Source of the DNA: Trichaptum fuscoviolaceum | Lineage: Eukaryota > Basidiomycota > Agaricomycetes > Hymenochaetales > Trichaptaceae | Length of the DNA: 64,000 bases | Assembly: GCA_910574455.1 (NCBI GenBank) | Contig: CAJSYZ010000001.1 | Span: 4,943,424-5,007,423, forward strand | Direction of reading: 5' to 3' | Shown: positions 1 through 11,055 of the stretch, piece by piece | Position numbering within the stretch: the first letter of the stretch is position 1 | Layout: every line of letters starts with the position of its first letter | Program-made: the position numbers and the translations under genes | Notes under the pieces: model-generated | Seen by the model: only the letters and a program-made list of their open reading frames with translations | The model's database searches: none | Told to the model about the DNA's origin: nothing

Positions 1-572
1 ACCCTCCTCTTGAATTTGACAACACTGCAAGTCTTCCGCGTCCACGAATACTCAAGAGATGTATCGTGTTCCAGAGCAAGTCATATCTCTCTGTCCTCGT
101 CTGTCTTGCATCGCTCACTGCATCCTCCTTTCCAATCAACTTCTGGCTATCAAGTTCGGTTAGTCCTTCAGTTTGTTGTTCCTATTATCTACATGCAACT
201 CAATACCTTTCTCCGTCTCTCTCGCACAGCCTATACGACGCGCACCCAAGAATGTCGTCTACGGCAATAACTGTAAGTCATATTTTTTGTATAACTCAAG
301 TAACTTCACTTACTGATTAATATCTATTACTTTTACGTGCATTTGTTCAATGACTTACTTTGTATTTGAAATGTATATTTGAAATGTATATTTGTATTTA
401 CATTGGATATACTAATTTAAATCCGATATGTGCATGTAAATCTGATAACAATACTAAAATCTAATCTCCATCACCTGTACCGTGCCAAATTACCTGTGAG
501 AACAACCTTCCGAATTGGGACTTGTATCCGATGAGCTGTCCGTACCCTACAATACATGCCATAATACATTTC
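1..572. other. No gene seen
   Basis: I see no convincing gene. Short open frames exist but have no recognisable domain. The 300-460 part is AT-rich and carries a small duplication of a phrase reading roughly gaaatgtatattt near 367-395. Confidence 0.5.
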
Positions 573-1270
573 CTAATATGGCAATTTATCCGATGTGCTG
601 TCCTGACAAGATCCGTTGCATCGTATGAAATGAGGTGCCTGTTCGTCTTGCTTGTGCAGGGGTAGTTCAAGGCGTTTAATCCATGCGCACGCGTCTTCCT
701 TGACTCGTTCAAAGCCGCAGTCAACAGGTCCGCGCTTGCGGCATCGTACACAAATGAGGTCCACGATATCCATGTATCTAGGCTCATCTTTATCATCACA
801 CAACCTGTGATAGCTATCCATTACGATGATCTGCCCGAAGCTGATAACTACAGCTAGACGCGGGCATAACGATGGATCCTGGAGCACGACTAAATCAGAG
901 TGGCACAACTTGGGGAGCTCGATGCTGAGCTCCTGCAAGGCCGGCATTGCTCGTAGGATGCTTTCAAGACCACTATTCGTGGCCTCGTCTCCTCCAGTCG
1001 AGTAGCTGAACTTTTGCAAAGGTGCATGCGACCGTTGCAGGAATTCGATAATTGCGTTACTGTGATCGTCCATACTTCTTGATTCCGGGTTCGCTGGTCT
1101 GGTAACAATCTTAAGCTCCTCCAGCACCGGCGCTGAAACGAGGTCGAGAGGGAAATAACTCCCTTTGCTCCGTATGCTGAGGCTAGGCAGAACGTGAATA
1201 TCAAGCGTAGCAGCTCGTTCATGTTCAAAACACGGGACACTGATGACCCGGTATCAAGTATTGAATTCAT
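573..1270 (-). pseudogene. Truncated F-box/LRR-type gene
   Basis: The minus strand starting at 1270 encodes an F-box-like beginning (RVLNMNELLRLIFTFC). After about 45 residues the frame changes and the text continues as the C-terminal part of the same family (VLEELKIV, AIIEFLQRSHAPLQKFSY, RAMPALQELSIELP, ending near 573). The intact paralogue at 31047-32738 shows the expected order: F-box, HWRN segment, a long leucine-rich middle, then the HRSRAPVEYFYYEG and NEMPGLVELEIH segments. The whole middle (roughly 300 residues) is missing here, so this looks like an internal deletion derivative. F-box proteins normally recruit substrates to SCF ubiquitin ligases; this copy is unlikely to do so. Confidence 0.6.
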
Positions 1271-1280
1271 GCTTCTTTTC

Positions 1281-1716
1281 CTAGCCGACTCGTTGGTAGA
1301 GAGAGTCTATATAGGCTCTGATAAGTGTGCAATTCTCAATGCAAAAAGTGCGAGCCTTACTATGTGAGCCTATACTCAGGTGGAGGTTGACAAATGTAAG
1401 AGAGAGAAGTTGGAGTTTAGTTAAGGCTGTAAATTGTGTGAGTGCGAAGCTCTTTATATGAGAAAGACAGATAAGTTGTGGTCGTATTAGTCTCGTGAGT
1501 GGTTTGTGGTACAAAGGTTGCGAACATCAACCACAAGAGCCTGAGGGCCACAGGTCACAATGTACTAAATATTTTCCCACTGGCACGAATCTGCTCCACT
1601 GATGATTTGAGCTCAGGATTATATTGGCAAATGGTTCTTCCTCGTCCTCCCGGCCTCGCAGTCGCAATCACAAGTATTGAGAGTTTGTGAACTTCACATC
1701 TGCTTTCCTCAGTAAC
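1281..1716. other. No gene seen
   Basis: This lies between two F-box remnants. No frame carries a recognisable domain. It may be the decayed promoter of the 573-1270 copy. Confidence 0.4.
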
Positions 1717-2160
1717 TCATCTGCGCGCACGATGCCCTCGTCCGTCCGGTGCAACGGAAACGCAAGCTCTTTCACCCACACTCAATCCTGCACACCCGTC
1801 CGCGCGTACGTAGACTTTGCCACAGTGTTCCAATACGCGAAGACATACGGAAATCGGATTGGTGTGAGCCAGCCAGAATTGGAGCGCTGATAATCGACCT
1901 TCCATACGAGGACCATCCTTGCACAACTGCCTGAAGAGCTCAAGATGACTCGGAAGTCGAGACCAAAGCTTCGGCTTGTCCAAGGCCACGCTGCGCTAGT
2001 GGTGACAGACATGAGCGATTTAAGAGGAGCTTCCTTTACTGAAGGACAGGCGTAACGATTATTCCCATGAATCCATCGGACCTAAGCGCCCACTCTTTCG
2101 AGTCATCTACTCCTCCCTCCTCCTTCAAGCAGAGTGCAAATACTGTTCCGAGCAACTAAT
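1717..2160 (-). pseudogene. F-box gene fragment
   Basis: Minus-strand frames match pieces of the intact F-box protein at 31047-32738. The clearest is QLCKDGPRMEGRLSALQFW against QLCKDIPRMEGQLHALQFW in the intact gene. Upstream pieces (VKEAPLKSLM, then LALDKPKLWSRL) correspond to the KEAPLLFTHVCRHWRN and SRLWARL region but lie in different frames. It is a decayed copy of the N-terminal third of the family. Two remnants here plus the full gene at 31-32.7 kb suggest a locally duplicated family. Confidence 0.6.
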
Positions 2161-2671
2161 CAATGTTGAGAACTCGCGATGTTGCAGATAAATAAATTGT
2201 ATGAGGCCTCGAAGAAGATTTGGCCGGCAATAATACCACGTCTTTTAAGAGAAAGACTTTGGGTCATCTGCATGTAATTTCGGAGCATCTCGTTCAGCTT
2301 TTATGAGTTTAAGTTTGAGGCAATAGGACGAACCATGATAATGTCTTCTTGATTCCCAGTGCTCCTTCTCTTTAAGATGAGAAATGTAGCAGAGTAAGCT
2401 TGGTGTTGATCGTTCGTTAGTCTGTCCTAGCCAAAGAAGATGCGTGTAAATGACATATCGGACGTCTTGGACTTCGATGTTTCGGAACCAAGGTAGTTAT
2501 CCGTGCAGTTATGTCGAATTTTTATGTCAACCCGTAGGATTTAGTCCATTTCTTCTTTTTTCGGAGAAAGGATAGGATTACGGTAGGAAAGAGTGCCGTC
2601 TGAGTGGCAAGAATGCATTTGTCTCTTTCAGAATATTCTTTCATTGTGCAATCTGCCATCGAGAACTATGT
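2161..2671. other. No gene seen
   Basis: Nothing recognisable on either strand. Confidence 0.4.
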
Positions 2672-2740
2672 ACAATAATGCCCAGAGGGGCCAGCTTTTT
2701 GCTGGCGATACCCAAACACCTCTGGGCACTAGATTATTGT
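2672..2740. other. Two-part hairpin/palindrome
   Basis: Outer arms ACAATAAT (2672-2679) and ATTATTGT (2733-2740) enclose GCCCAGAGG (2680-2688) and CCTCTGGGC (2719-2727). Inside these is GCCAGC-TTTTT-GCTGGC. Three nested complementary segments in 69 bases are unlikely by chance. It could be the core of a small MITE or a structured RNA; nothing nearby decides. Confidence 0.6.
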
Positions 2741-2904
2741 GCCAAAGCATATTCAACCAATTCAAGTTGGCAATTGGAAGACCTAGAATCAAATATAAGA
2801 GGCTTATTCTTCTTTGCAAAAAGGATGACAGTCAGCGAGAAAAGAGAAGATTTGGAAGTAAAGAGAGGCCGGAGCTCGGGACACTTCCGGCGAGAAATTC
2901 CGAG

Positions 2905-3292
2905 CCTCATCAGGGAAACTTCCTTTTGCTTACGGCGACTGACGCGTCCTGACGCGTCCTGATTTGGCTGGCACCTGTCTGAAGGGTCGCTACTTCGTCT
3001 GAAAATACACTGATTGCCTTATCTCACTGAAATAAGGAGTGTTTCAGGATGCAAGCCGTCTCTCAGTGCATCAGAATGCAAGTCAGGATTTCAGTGCTCA
3101 AGTGTAATACATCAGAGATTGCTAACGGCGGCTGGCGCGTCCTGGAGCTTCCTTAAATGGGTTGAAGCGTTGTCATGCCTGCCTGAAGTGTTGCCTGGCT
3201 GCCTGATGGCCTTAAAACAGCGTTTCAGGACAAAATCAGTGCGTAAGGAGGGAAGCTGTACATCAGGTGGCAAGTCAGACTCAAGTGAGATT
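2905..3292 (+). repeat. Dispersed repeat, copy 1
   Basis: The stretch from catcagggaaacttcc (2910) through gcgtcctg, ttccttaaatggg, gcctgcctgaag, ctgcctgatggcctt to gtacatcagg (3260) is repeated in the same orientation at 60231-60440. Copy 1 has an extra internal segment (about 2950-3120) and a duplicated gacgcgtcct. No protein is evident. The family is probably a non-autonomous mobile element or a remnant of one. Confidence 0.65.
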
Positions 3293-3549
3293 TACTACTA
3301 CTACCACTACTGTACTCAAGTGAACTTGAACCTCTGTTTTGAGATTTCAAGCTACCTTCATCTTCATGACATCTTGAAAGCGACAGCAAACACCATTGAC
3401 AACCTCAGTCTACAATGATCATTCAACGAGAAGCAATTCAATAATAGATACAATCACGATGCTCCTGGCAACTTTTGAAGACAAGAGCATGCACTCAACA
3501 ATTTACTCAACAAGATAACACCGTTAGCACTATTCAAACGGGCCTCAGC

Positions 3550-4407
3550 CTACTCAATATCGAGCATTGGGAAGTGATGGATTTCTGCATCCGGTAAGGC
3601 CAAGGCATCTTGATTCAAGACGGAAGCAACAGCAAACGTGCTGTGCGCGTCGATTGCCGCATCTAATAGAGCAGATGCAAGTGAGAAGATGATCAGCCTG
3701 AGTGACAACTTGAAAAGGATAACTTACAATGGACTTGAGCAGCCGACAGCTCAACTTCGGCCCAATTGCTCCTCGTGACCGTGGCATCCTTCTCAATGTT
3801 TGCCTGCAGGAGCCTGCCCGCCATCTCCTCCAGCTTTATAAACGGTTGCGGAAACTTGAACCAGAGACGGGGGTTCAGAAGCAGCTGGAGCCAAGTTGGC
3901 GTTCTTGGCCAGAAATCGGGGTAAATGAAGCGCGCCCAATCTGTCAAATCGACACAGGAGGATACGGGAATGTCAAATTTATTCCTGATGCGAGTTGCAT
4001 CACCTGCCAATTAGTTCAGTTATGCCGAATAATGAGAGAAGAAATGGGACTCTCATACCAGCGATTCCTGCTGACACTTTCCATACAGTTTCATCACCTA
4101 ATAATTGTTCCAATCTTGGGGGAAGAGCATTAAGTAGATGAGTCCGGAGGAGGAACACATGTTGCTGAACCGCGAGTTGGATGAGGTCCACGCGATATAG
4201 CTCTGGTGAGTTACTCGCCCATTCAATGTCGAGGGCAACGAAGCGTTGTTCCGGGGCATCCGGCAAGGAAGCATAGATGACGTCTACGGCATTCTCCATC
4301 GTCGCGGTGGTCAGACATACTTCAGGAACAAGAGGTCCGAGTGTAAAACTGCGAAGTTGAAGAAGAGGCGTTGGCGGAACCCCCAGGTAGTCGAGGAGAT
4401 GTTGCAT
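3550..4407 (-). CDS. WRN-type 3'-5' exonuclease domain protein (DEDD family)
   Basis: Three exons fit cleanly: 4407-4059, 4003-3728 and 3662-3550, with introns 4058-4004 (GTATGAG...TTGGCAG) and 3727-3663 (GTAAGTT...ATTAG). Together they give 738 coding bases, a 245-residue protein. Motifs are in the right order for an RNase H-fold DEDD exonuclease: Exo I VALDIEW, Exo II AGDATRIRNKF (formed exactly across the first splice) and Exo III HYAAIDAHSTFAV (formed across the second splice). This family removes nucleotides from DNA or RNA 3' ends. The start at 4407 (MQHLLDYLGV) is the first ATG of the frame, but a splice-acceptor-like tttttgccag lies just upstream, so an earlier exon is possible. All key acidic residues are present. 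It is the best-preserved host-like gene in the left part of the window. Confidence 0.8.
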
Positions 4408-5389
4408 CTGTTTGTGAAGCTGGCAAAAAGTCAGTGCAGTGATTTTGAGAGGAAATGGAAAGTAAGCACGATTTTTTGCATCCTAGATATCCTCCTTTGT
4501 GTCCAAGGAAGTCTTCGCGCGATGCGTACTCGAAGCACAGCATGGTCAATCAATAGGAGCATGTGGAGCCCCAACAGAATGTGATAAAAGTTCATGGCGA
4601 AGGGTTGAATGGGTGGGTGGGTGGCGGGGAGGGGCGACACCCACTCCGAGTTCACATTTATACAAAGCTCTTGCACGCATTTTTCTGATGCCTTATTCTT
4701 CTGGGAAAAGAAGAGAGGAATCTATCAGTGCATTATACTATGGCTCGGATAAACCTCAAGCTGAACTGACAGGAGATAAGAAGGATTTCTTCTAGATGAC
4801 TCGATTATGAGGCTTCTTTTCATTTTATGCACAAACAAACAAGAAAGTGAGTCAGGTTAACTCCGAAGAAGTCAGGAAGACATAGCCCACTGCACAAGAA
4901 GCTGTTCCATCAGCTCTAGAAGGCAAAGCCACGAGTAAGCCGTCATACAATCAGTCATCCCTGGATACAACTTGAAACCGGAACCATGCCAATGTGGGAA
5001 ATGGGATCAATGCATCCCAATCCGCTATGGAAGAAGTAGTTTAAATGAAGGAGCGTTTCTTGTCCTTAGAGCTGGGGGGATTGCGCTGTCGGCCGATAAT
5101 CGACTTATTCTGCATATTGAAACCGAGCGATCTCCGTTTCGGCGGCAATGGTGGTGGCACAGAGGTGTTTGTCGAGGAATAGGACATGACTACTTGAACG
5201 ATATCTAAGATGAAGTAATACTTTTTCCCGTTTGATGAATTCGCAATTTGCGTCGTGAGCTGCTTTGCCAACGTCAGGTAGACTGTTTGACGCACCTCTC
5301 ATCAATGAGCTCGAGCTCAAGGTTGCGGTACTCGAGGCATCGGACGCAAATACCGACACCGGAATTTCCGAAATCAATCCAGAGGATGG
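4408..5389. other. No firm gene; possible upstream exon and C-terminal debris
   Basis: 4408-4680 could hold an upstream exon of the exonuclease gene; the frames are open but without recognised motifs. 5041-5389 may hold the decayed C-terminus of the AAA gene, with small basic open frames that I cannot match to the family. Confidence 0.35.
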
Positions 5390-6356
5390 GGTGGGGTGGG
5401 GAGGCTGATCCCATCGAGCTCGCCTTCGCGTTTGGTGATCTCGGGCTTCTTGACGTCCGCGTACAGGAAGAAGTCGCAGAAGAGCGCTTGAGCCTGCCTA
5501 GGGCTTGCGCTTTTGAACTCGATCCAAACATCCATACCACCGGGGTGCGAGAGCGCGGGGTCGAAACGCTCAAGATGGTTCGTCGCTGCGACGGGACGAG
5601 GAAGCGGCCAACAGCAGCGGCGACACCATCAAGTGCATTAAGAAGGCCAGAAAGAGAGAGCGTGTTCACGTCGGATAGAGTGTCATATTTCTTGCTTTTC
5701 TTCTTCTTGCCAATTTCTTCATTGTCGTCATCATCGTCATCTTATCCTTGTTGTCGGACAACAAAGAGCTCTTCTTCTTACCACCAGGAACACAGGTTGA
5801 GGACCCGTCGCGCGAAGTTGAGCGAGTGAATGCAGCGTCAAGGTCCTCGAGAAGGACAATACACGGGGCAGGCACACGGCCCATAAGCGACGACAACGTC
5901 ACATCGTTCATCCAAAAAGCGGAACGTGAGATGGCGAGAATGTCGAGCATGAGCGCGCCAGCAAGGGCATGGATCAACGATGATCTGCCCAAGCCAGGGA
6001 CACGATAGAGGAAATTGTTGCGACGAGAGTGGTTACCACGGTCAGCGCACCACTGATTCAGAAAGAGAGGTTAAACTTTCAGTCGATGTGTGGCACTTCA
6101 TGTACATACCTTCTCTGATTGCAAGAAGTCCCTTGTGTCGGCAAGGAGCATCTCTGAAATCCCCGCCATGAGCCATGGAATCAGCGAAATAGATATGAAT
6201 TTGATGGTCGTCTGGTGAGGCAAACTGGAAGCCTTTGAGCTCCTCATCTCCGAATGACTTGTCTCTAAAAGAAGACTTGCCCGGCAAGATGGTGCGCGCT
6301 GTCGTCTCGAACTCGTAAGCGTGCTGGCATTCTAAGCGCTTCAACAACCATAGCAT
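5390..6356 (-). pseudogene. BCS1-like AAA ATPase, damaged
   Basis: Minus-strand exons read YFADS...LLAIREG, a 57-base intron (6109-6053, GTATGT...TCAG), then WCADRG...NNFLYR followed by VPGLGRSSLIHALAG (Walker A), SLMGRVPAPCIVLLEDLDAAF (Walker B) and LSLSGLLNALDGVAAA. After that come NHLERFDPALSHPGGMDVWIEFK and a C-terminal segment. This is the BCS1-type AAA order. In yeast Bcs1 is a mitochondrial inner-membrane translocase, but fungi carry many divergent copies of unknown role. Defects: the Walker A lysine is arginine (GRSS where GKTS/GKSS is usual), the arginine-finger region is HPGG instead of RPGR, and two frame changes are needed, near 5745 (in a GAT-rich stretch) and near 5590. It is probably a pseudogene, or a catalytically dead copy with assembly errors. 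Confidence 0.65.
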
Positions 6357-6359
6357 CAG

Positions 6360-6959
6360 CCAGTCATGTAGTTGTGTTCATCGGGTCATGAGCTATTGTT
6401 GCAATAGCGGATAACTACTAGGGCTACTTACCAGTCCCCACAACAATGAAAGTGTCTCCGGAAGTCTCTGGTTTCCAACCTGACCATGGCTGTCAGTGGT
6501 GGTAGCGGACAACGGAGGGCCTGTGATGCCAGTGTCAGACCCCACGTGGGAAGTCATCATGTCGATGCTGGGTACTACTAGTAGCAGGAGTGCGATGGCA
6601 ATGGTGGTGGTGCTGTCTGGCGGTGTTCCAGAATTGCACCATCTTGCGTGCGCTGTAAACGGTGTGAGCTAGGATTCTGTATCAAATGGTATGTAAATAA
6701 CGTGAAGTAAAAGGATTGAGAAGGAGAATAAACTCACCAGCCTTGAACTCCTGTGCCATGCTCGTGCAGACCTCTGTCTCCCATTCCGCCCAGATCTGTT
6801 ACGACATAATTTAGTACAAAGTGCAGGAGAGCAGCGCATGGAAGATGTCATATGTGAAGGAGACAGCGCCAAGGTTGAAGAAAATGACAAGCCTCAAGGT
6901 AGTGCAAGAGGATGAGATGAGAGAGTTTGTGCGCATGGTGGGGGAGTTGAGGAAGGGGC
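6360..6959. other. No firm gene; possible upstream exons of the AAA gene
   Basis: The minus strand has a splice-donor-like GGTGAGTTT near 6735-6742 after a short open stretch, so 5' exons of the AAA gene may lie here. I could not assemble them into a recognisable N-terminus. Confidence 0.3.
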
Positions 6960-7178
6960 TCAGTCTGGGAAAAGGCGAGCGGCGATGTCCACGTCGGGCT
7001 CTTGCTGACTCGGAGTCGGGAAAACAATACTACCAAGTTGCGTGTCTGTCTTTGAATCAAGGTTGGTCGCAAAGCCCATTTGATCCAGCTCCTCCGTCGT
7101 CTGCCAGAAGGCAATAGCATAAGTCAAGCCGTCCAGTTCCCTCTGACCTAGAACGTCCCGAGAATAACAACCGGTCAT
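6960..7178 (-). pseudogene. C-terminal remnant of a trypsin-like protease gene
   Basis: The segment LDGLTYAIAFWQTTEELDQ resembles LDGYTYGVALWQTVKDLET from the trypsin-like gene at the right edge (63357-64000). There it follows the catalytic GDSGA motif by about 45 residues. The catalytic part is absent here, and the tail extends about 40 residues further than in the other copy. It is a remnant of the same gene family. Confidence 0.5.
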
Positions 7179-7224
7179 TCCATTAAAATTATTATACCTA
7201 ATAGTTGTCGAGCAGAGCAGTTGT

Positions 7225-8430
7225 AGTAGTAGCCGGACCGACCTTCGCCCCTCAGGCTTAGTTTACTAGTACTAGTAGTTTCCGACTTCAAGCTGACCTC
7301 CGAGTCGGAAGAACTTCCGAGTCTGAGCCTGAGACCGAGTCGTGGGACTTCAAGTTCAGCTCAAAAGTTCAAGTTGCCGAACAGTGACCCGTAACGATGT
7401 TCGGTCTTCAGGTTGGTAGACCCGGATTCGAGCCAGTCGTGAATTTATCAAGCAGTAATTAGAGCATCACTGGTGCCAGTGAGTCCAAGTCCGACTCGGA
7501 ATAGTTAGTAAACAATTCATATCGTTTTTTATTTACATACAGTCATACAACAACTTGAATACCGATGCACAGAAAACACAAGTATAAGGTCGACGAACAC
7601 AGAACAGGAGACAAACATACAAAGACACAACTTGAATACTAGTGGTATGCACTGGTATGAGGTAATACTACGAAAAGAAAACAGTTAGAAATAGTATGAG
7701 TACAAGCCTGAGTCCTCACTGGCAGGCTACTTCGTCTGACTCCGAGTCTGCGGTTTAAGTGAATTAAAAGGTTCCAATGCTGCTCGTTCCCGCTCAACCT
7801 TGTGGTGCTCCTCATTAAACCACGCTTTCCATGTACTCGAGCCCTTGTTAGCCCTAGTTACCTTAATCTGTGGATGATATTCCGCAAGTTCCGACATCAC
7901 TGCATCATCCTTTTGTGATTCGAATCCGAAATGAATATCACCGTAACCGGAGGTGCGCATCTCCGACAATTGTTGCCAAATACAGTGGCTGAGTGGCGTG
8001 AGCCTGAGAAGTCTGGCTTCAAGTTCAGATTCAAGTTCTGCATTTAGTAGCCTGACTACCCCATGCCCTGCCAGTGGCATCGACGTATCGTGTCTTTGTC
8101 TACTATACTCTGTAGTACTGTACTCTAGTAGTACTCAAGGTTGTTCTTTTCAACAGCTTGAAGCCCTCTCACCTTAAAGTCGAAGTCCCTGCCACCTAAA
8201 TTTTAGTTCAGAGGCTGCCACTGGCGGTACTCAGGCTGGCGGTGAGTCAACCAGTCTCCTAGTTCAACTTCATCCGCTGACTGAGATCTTCAAACTTCAA
8301 GTTGTAGCCTGAGTAGTACTATCTACTACTACTAGTATACTGGCAACTTGATCTCTAAATTTGAACCGAAGTTCAAGATACTACTATTTGGTTCCGACGA
8401 CTCGGAGTCGGACTCGGAGTTGGTAGGCTC
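7225..8430. repeat. Cluster of recurring short motifs
   Basis: The same few words recur in both orientations: cactggcag/ctgccagtg, agcctgag/ctcaggct, ttcaagtt/aacttgaa, gactcgga/tccgagtc and actactagtagt. Examples are 7262-7280, 7300-7330, 7470-7500, 7715-7745, 8010-8065, 8230-8260 and 8295-8420. The same vocabulary appears at 15010-15140, 16385-16480 and 60460-63180. Clusters of short direct and inverted repeats are typical of subterminal regions of CACTA-like transposons, which bind the transposase. Confidence 0.55.
7727..8080 (-). CDS. Hypothetical 117-residue frame
   Basis: The open minus-strand frame has a soluble, charged C-terminal half (TSGYGDIHFGFESQ, STWKAWFNEEHHKVERERAAL). I do not recognise it. 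Its first 30 and last 15 residues are encoded by the recurring motif vocabulary (cactggcag, tccgagtc), so at least its ends may not be protein sequence. It may be the 3' part of an older transposon gene. Confidence 0.25.
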   Translation of the reverse strand: MPLAGHGVVRLLNAELESELEARLLRLTPLSHCIWQQLSEMRTSGYGDIHFGFESQKDDAVMSELAEYHPQIKVTRANKGSSTWKAWFNEEHHKVERERAALEPFNSLKPQTRSQTK

Positions 8431-8602
8431 ACAGCTACTATACTATTGCACCAGTTTTAACTCCATTTTGAAGCTGTTGGAGAAAGCGAAACAACCTCCT
8501 ATCAGGCTTCAAGTCACAGTTTTGTTCAAAATGTCCAAAATGTCCAGTGAGCCTGAGTTTGAGTCGAACCCCCTTGTTGGTTCTGACAATAGCTAAATTG
8601 TA

Positions 8603-10782
8603 GATAAAAGGAAACGGTACGGTCATGCCAGTGACTCGGAGACAGTTGAGGAACACACATCTGCCCCGCGGGCGAGATCAAATCATGGAGGTCGAGGCAA
8701 CAGGCGGCTCCAATCGCGCCCCCCGTCGCAAATTCCAGACTGGGTTAGAGCGTACGCACATACATCTTCGAACAACCCTTCAGCTGGGAGTCATGGCTCT
8801 CTTCAAAAACGCATTTTCTCCGGCCCTGCAAGTCCGAGTCCTAATAGCCGACCTCTTGAAGATCGCATTTCTGCCGGCCCTTCAAAACGGAGTCATGGTA
8901 GCCAACGTCTTCAAGATCACATTTCAACTCGGAGTCCTAGTAGCCACCATCACAATGAACCTGAAGGTACTCCTGCCAGTGACAGCAAAAGGCGTAAAGT
9001 TGAGAAGGAGGACGAACTGAGTCATCGGGCACCGTTCCCGGTATCTGTTCCACCACCATCAAGGCCACCATCATCACTGGCCGATAATGTGAGTGGCGTC
9101 ACGGGACCTGGCAGTTTTGTCCAAACACCTGTCACTGGCGGAGATTGCGGAGATACTATAGGTGAACTGCTTAAAAATATGGCACAAAGTGCTTCGCACA
9201 CTGGCATAGAAGGCAACGAGTCGGTTCGCTCGACTTCAGGCCATCCAGGCCTTTCATCGGATGATAGGATTGCGAGTTTGGAGGGTCAGGTTGATACGAT
9301 GAACAAAACTCTTAGCAAGATATCTTCTTATGTCGATCTCTTGACTAGTAATGTTGCTGGGGTAAGTAATAGGATCATGTTTCGAAAAAGAACGTCTAAT
9401 AACCTACGCTTGTTAGTCACGGGCAGCAGGCGACGCTGTTAGAGTAAGGAAGACCTTGGATAGTCTAAGGTTCTTCTTCATGGAATCCTCCGCAATTGTC
9501 CTTGGGTTCAAAGATCCGGACATACAGGAATGCCTTGACAGACGGAGCACTGAAGATCCCTTCGGTTCCTACTACTTCGAGGTGAACGATGGCGCGTTTC
9601 AGAATATCATGAATAGATACTACCGACTTCATTCTCGCAACGGCTCGGAAGGTCTTAGAGAACTGCTATCTCAATATGGACATTATAGAGAAGAGAAGGC
9701 AGAAGAGTTTTTCGCAGTATTGAACTCATACGATAGGGATGCCGAAAATCTTAAGGCTTTCCAATTCTTCATACCGCTCTTCCAGGCCTACTACGACGTA
9801 ATCTACGAACTCATCGCAATCATTGACGCCGATCTCCAAAGAATGTCAGTCGACATCTCTAAGATTTTCGTGGCTCAATCTCAGCCTTCCAATCGTCGTC
9901 GTCCCGATCTTCGGCCCCTGACATTGAGGCCATTCTATCAACCGATATCGGAAGCAGGGAGTTTGCAATCGAAATACAATACGCCTGCGGTTAGACAGCT
10001 TCATTTTCAGCCCCAGCAAACTGAGGTCAATCAAACGCTACTACAGTTTGACAACACGCAGAAATCTTGGGAAATGGCGATTAATCTGTGCAATATTCAC
10101 GACGCATTCTTCCAGAGGAGGGATGCATTTGCTGTTACCTCCAACGACTATGCAATTATTTTCGAGGCAAGAGATATTCTGGAGCTTTTGGAAAACGCCA
10201 AAGCAGCAATTTTGGCAGATAATTCTGCTGACAAGATTCAATATTGCTTCCAGGAATTGGATTATCTTCAGAGGAGATTGATAGGAGCGCTTAGGATTGT
10301 CAAGAGATGGTTGCAAATTGCCTCCACAAAGGGTCTTTTTCGATGTCGTCATGCAGAATGGGAAAGGCGTGGTCATAAAAGGGCTCTTAAACAAGATCAT
10401 ACATCAAGGGCAGGAGTCGACTGATGCTGTCCTTGATTCTATTGATATGTTAGCAGCCTATAACAAGGACGAATTGGAGGCCTATCATACGAACTTGAAG
10501 GGCAAGGGGAAGGAAAGACAGGACACGGCAGCATCGACGTCAGCAGGGTCCTTAGATAGCCAGACGACTCGAACAACTTTCTTGCAGGAGGCGGACATGC
10601 ACAGATACCAAATGTATCTGATGGAGGCGGTGTGCTCGTCATTCAATAGACAAACCCCGAAGGGCATCACGATGAAAATTGATATTAAAGAAGTTCTAGG
10701 GTATCGCAATTATTTAGAATTGGCGATAAAGTCAAAGGATGACTCCAAGCCTTCAAGTCCTCAAGGTCGCCTCAACTACTAG
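8603..10782 (+). CDS. Unrecognised two-exon gene, one frame break
   Basis: An exon from about 8603 to 9360 encodes a Ser/Arg/Pro-rich, probably disordered N-terminus ending in a short coiled-coil-like stretch (RIASLEGQVDTMNKTL). An intron follows (gtaagtaatagg near 9362 to cttgttag near 9416). The next exon encodes a helical, charged body of about 400 residues (FKDPDIQECLDR, YYFEVNDGAFQNIMNRYY, EARDILELLENAKAAIL). The frame changes once, in the run of T at 10336-10340: dropping one T joins STKGLF to DVVMQNGKGVVIKGLL, and the frame then runs to the stop at 10782. No family recognised. The start is unknown; a splice acceptor precedes 8603. It may belong to the neighbouring Plavaka element or to an older one. 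Confidence 0.5.
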
Positions 10783-11055
10783 CCGAATTAGCCCTCTCGT
10801 AGGTGGTGGGTTGACAATGGACACAGTATGCTTGCATCTCCAGTTTCTCCTTTTGTTGCTTTGAGATTTGTTGATAATTATATTACCTCGAACAATGAAT
10901 ACCATGATGTCGTCGCCGCTGGCTCTGGCAATGTAAACTGTACAACAAGTCTCAATACACTTTGTAGTACTATGTGGCAACTTGAATGTGCTAACGGAAG
11001 AGTTTAACTTAGTAATTATTGTCTAGCTTCGTACAGTGTTTGGTGCATGTGCATG

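Noticed and set aside
7381..7450. A tRNA-like phrase (ggttggtagacccggattcgagcc)
   Set aside because: Only a T-arm-like fragment is present; no matching acceptor, D or anticodon arms could be placed.
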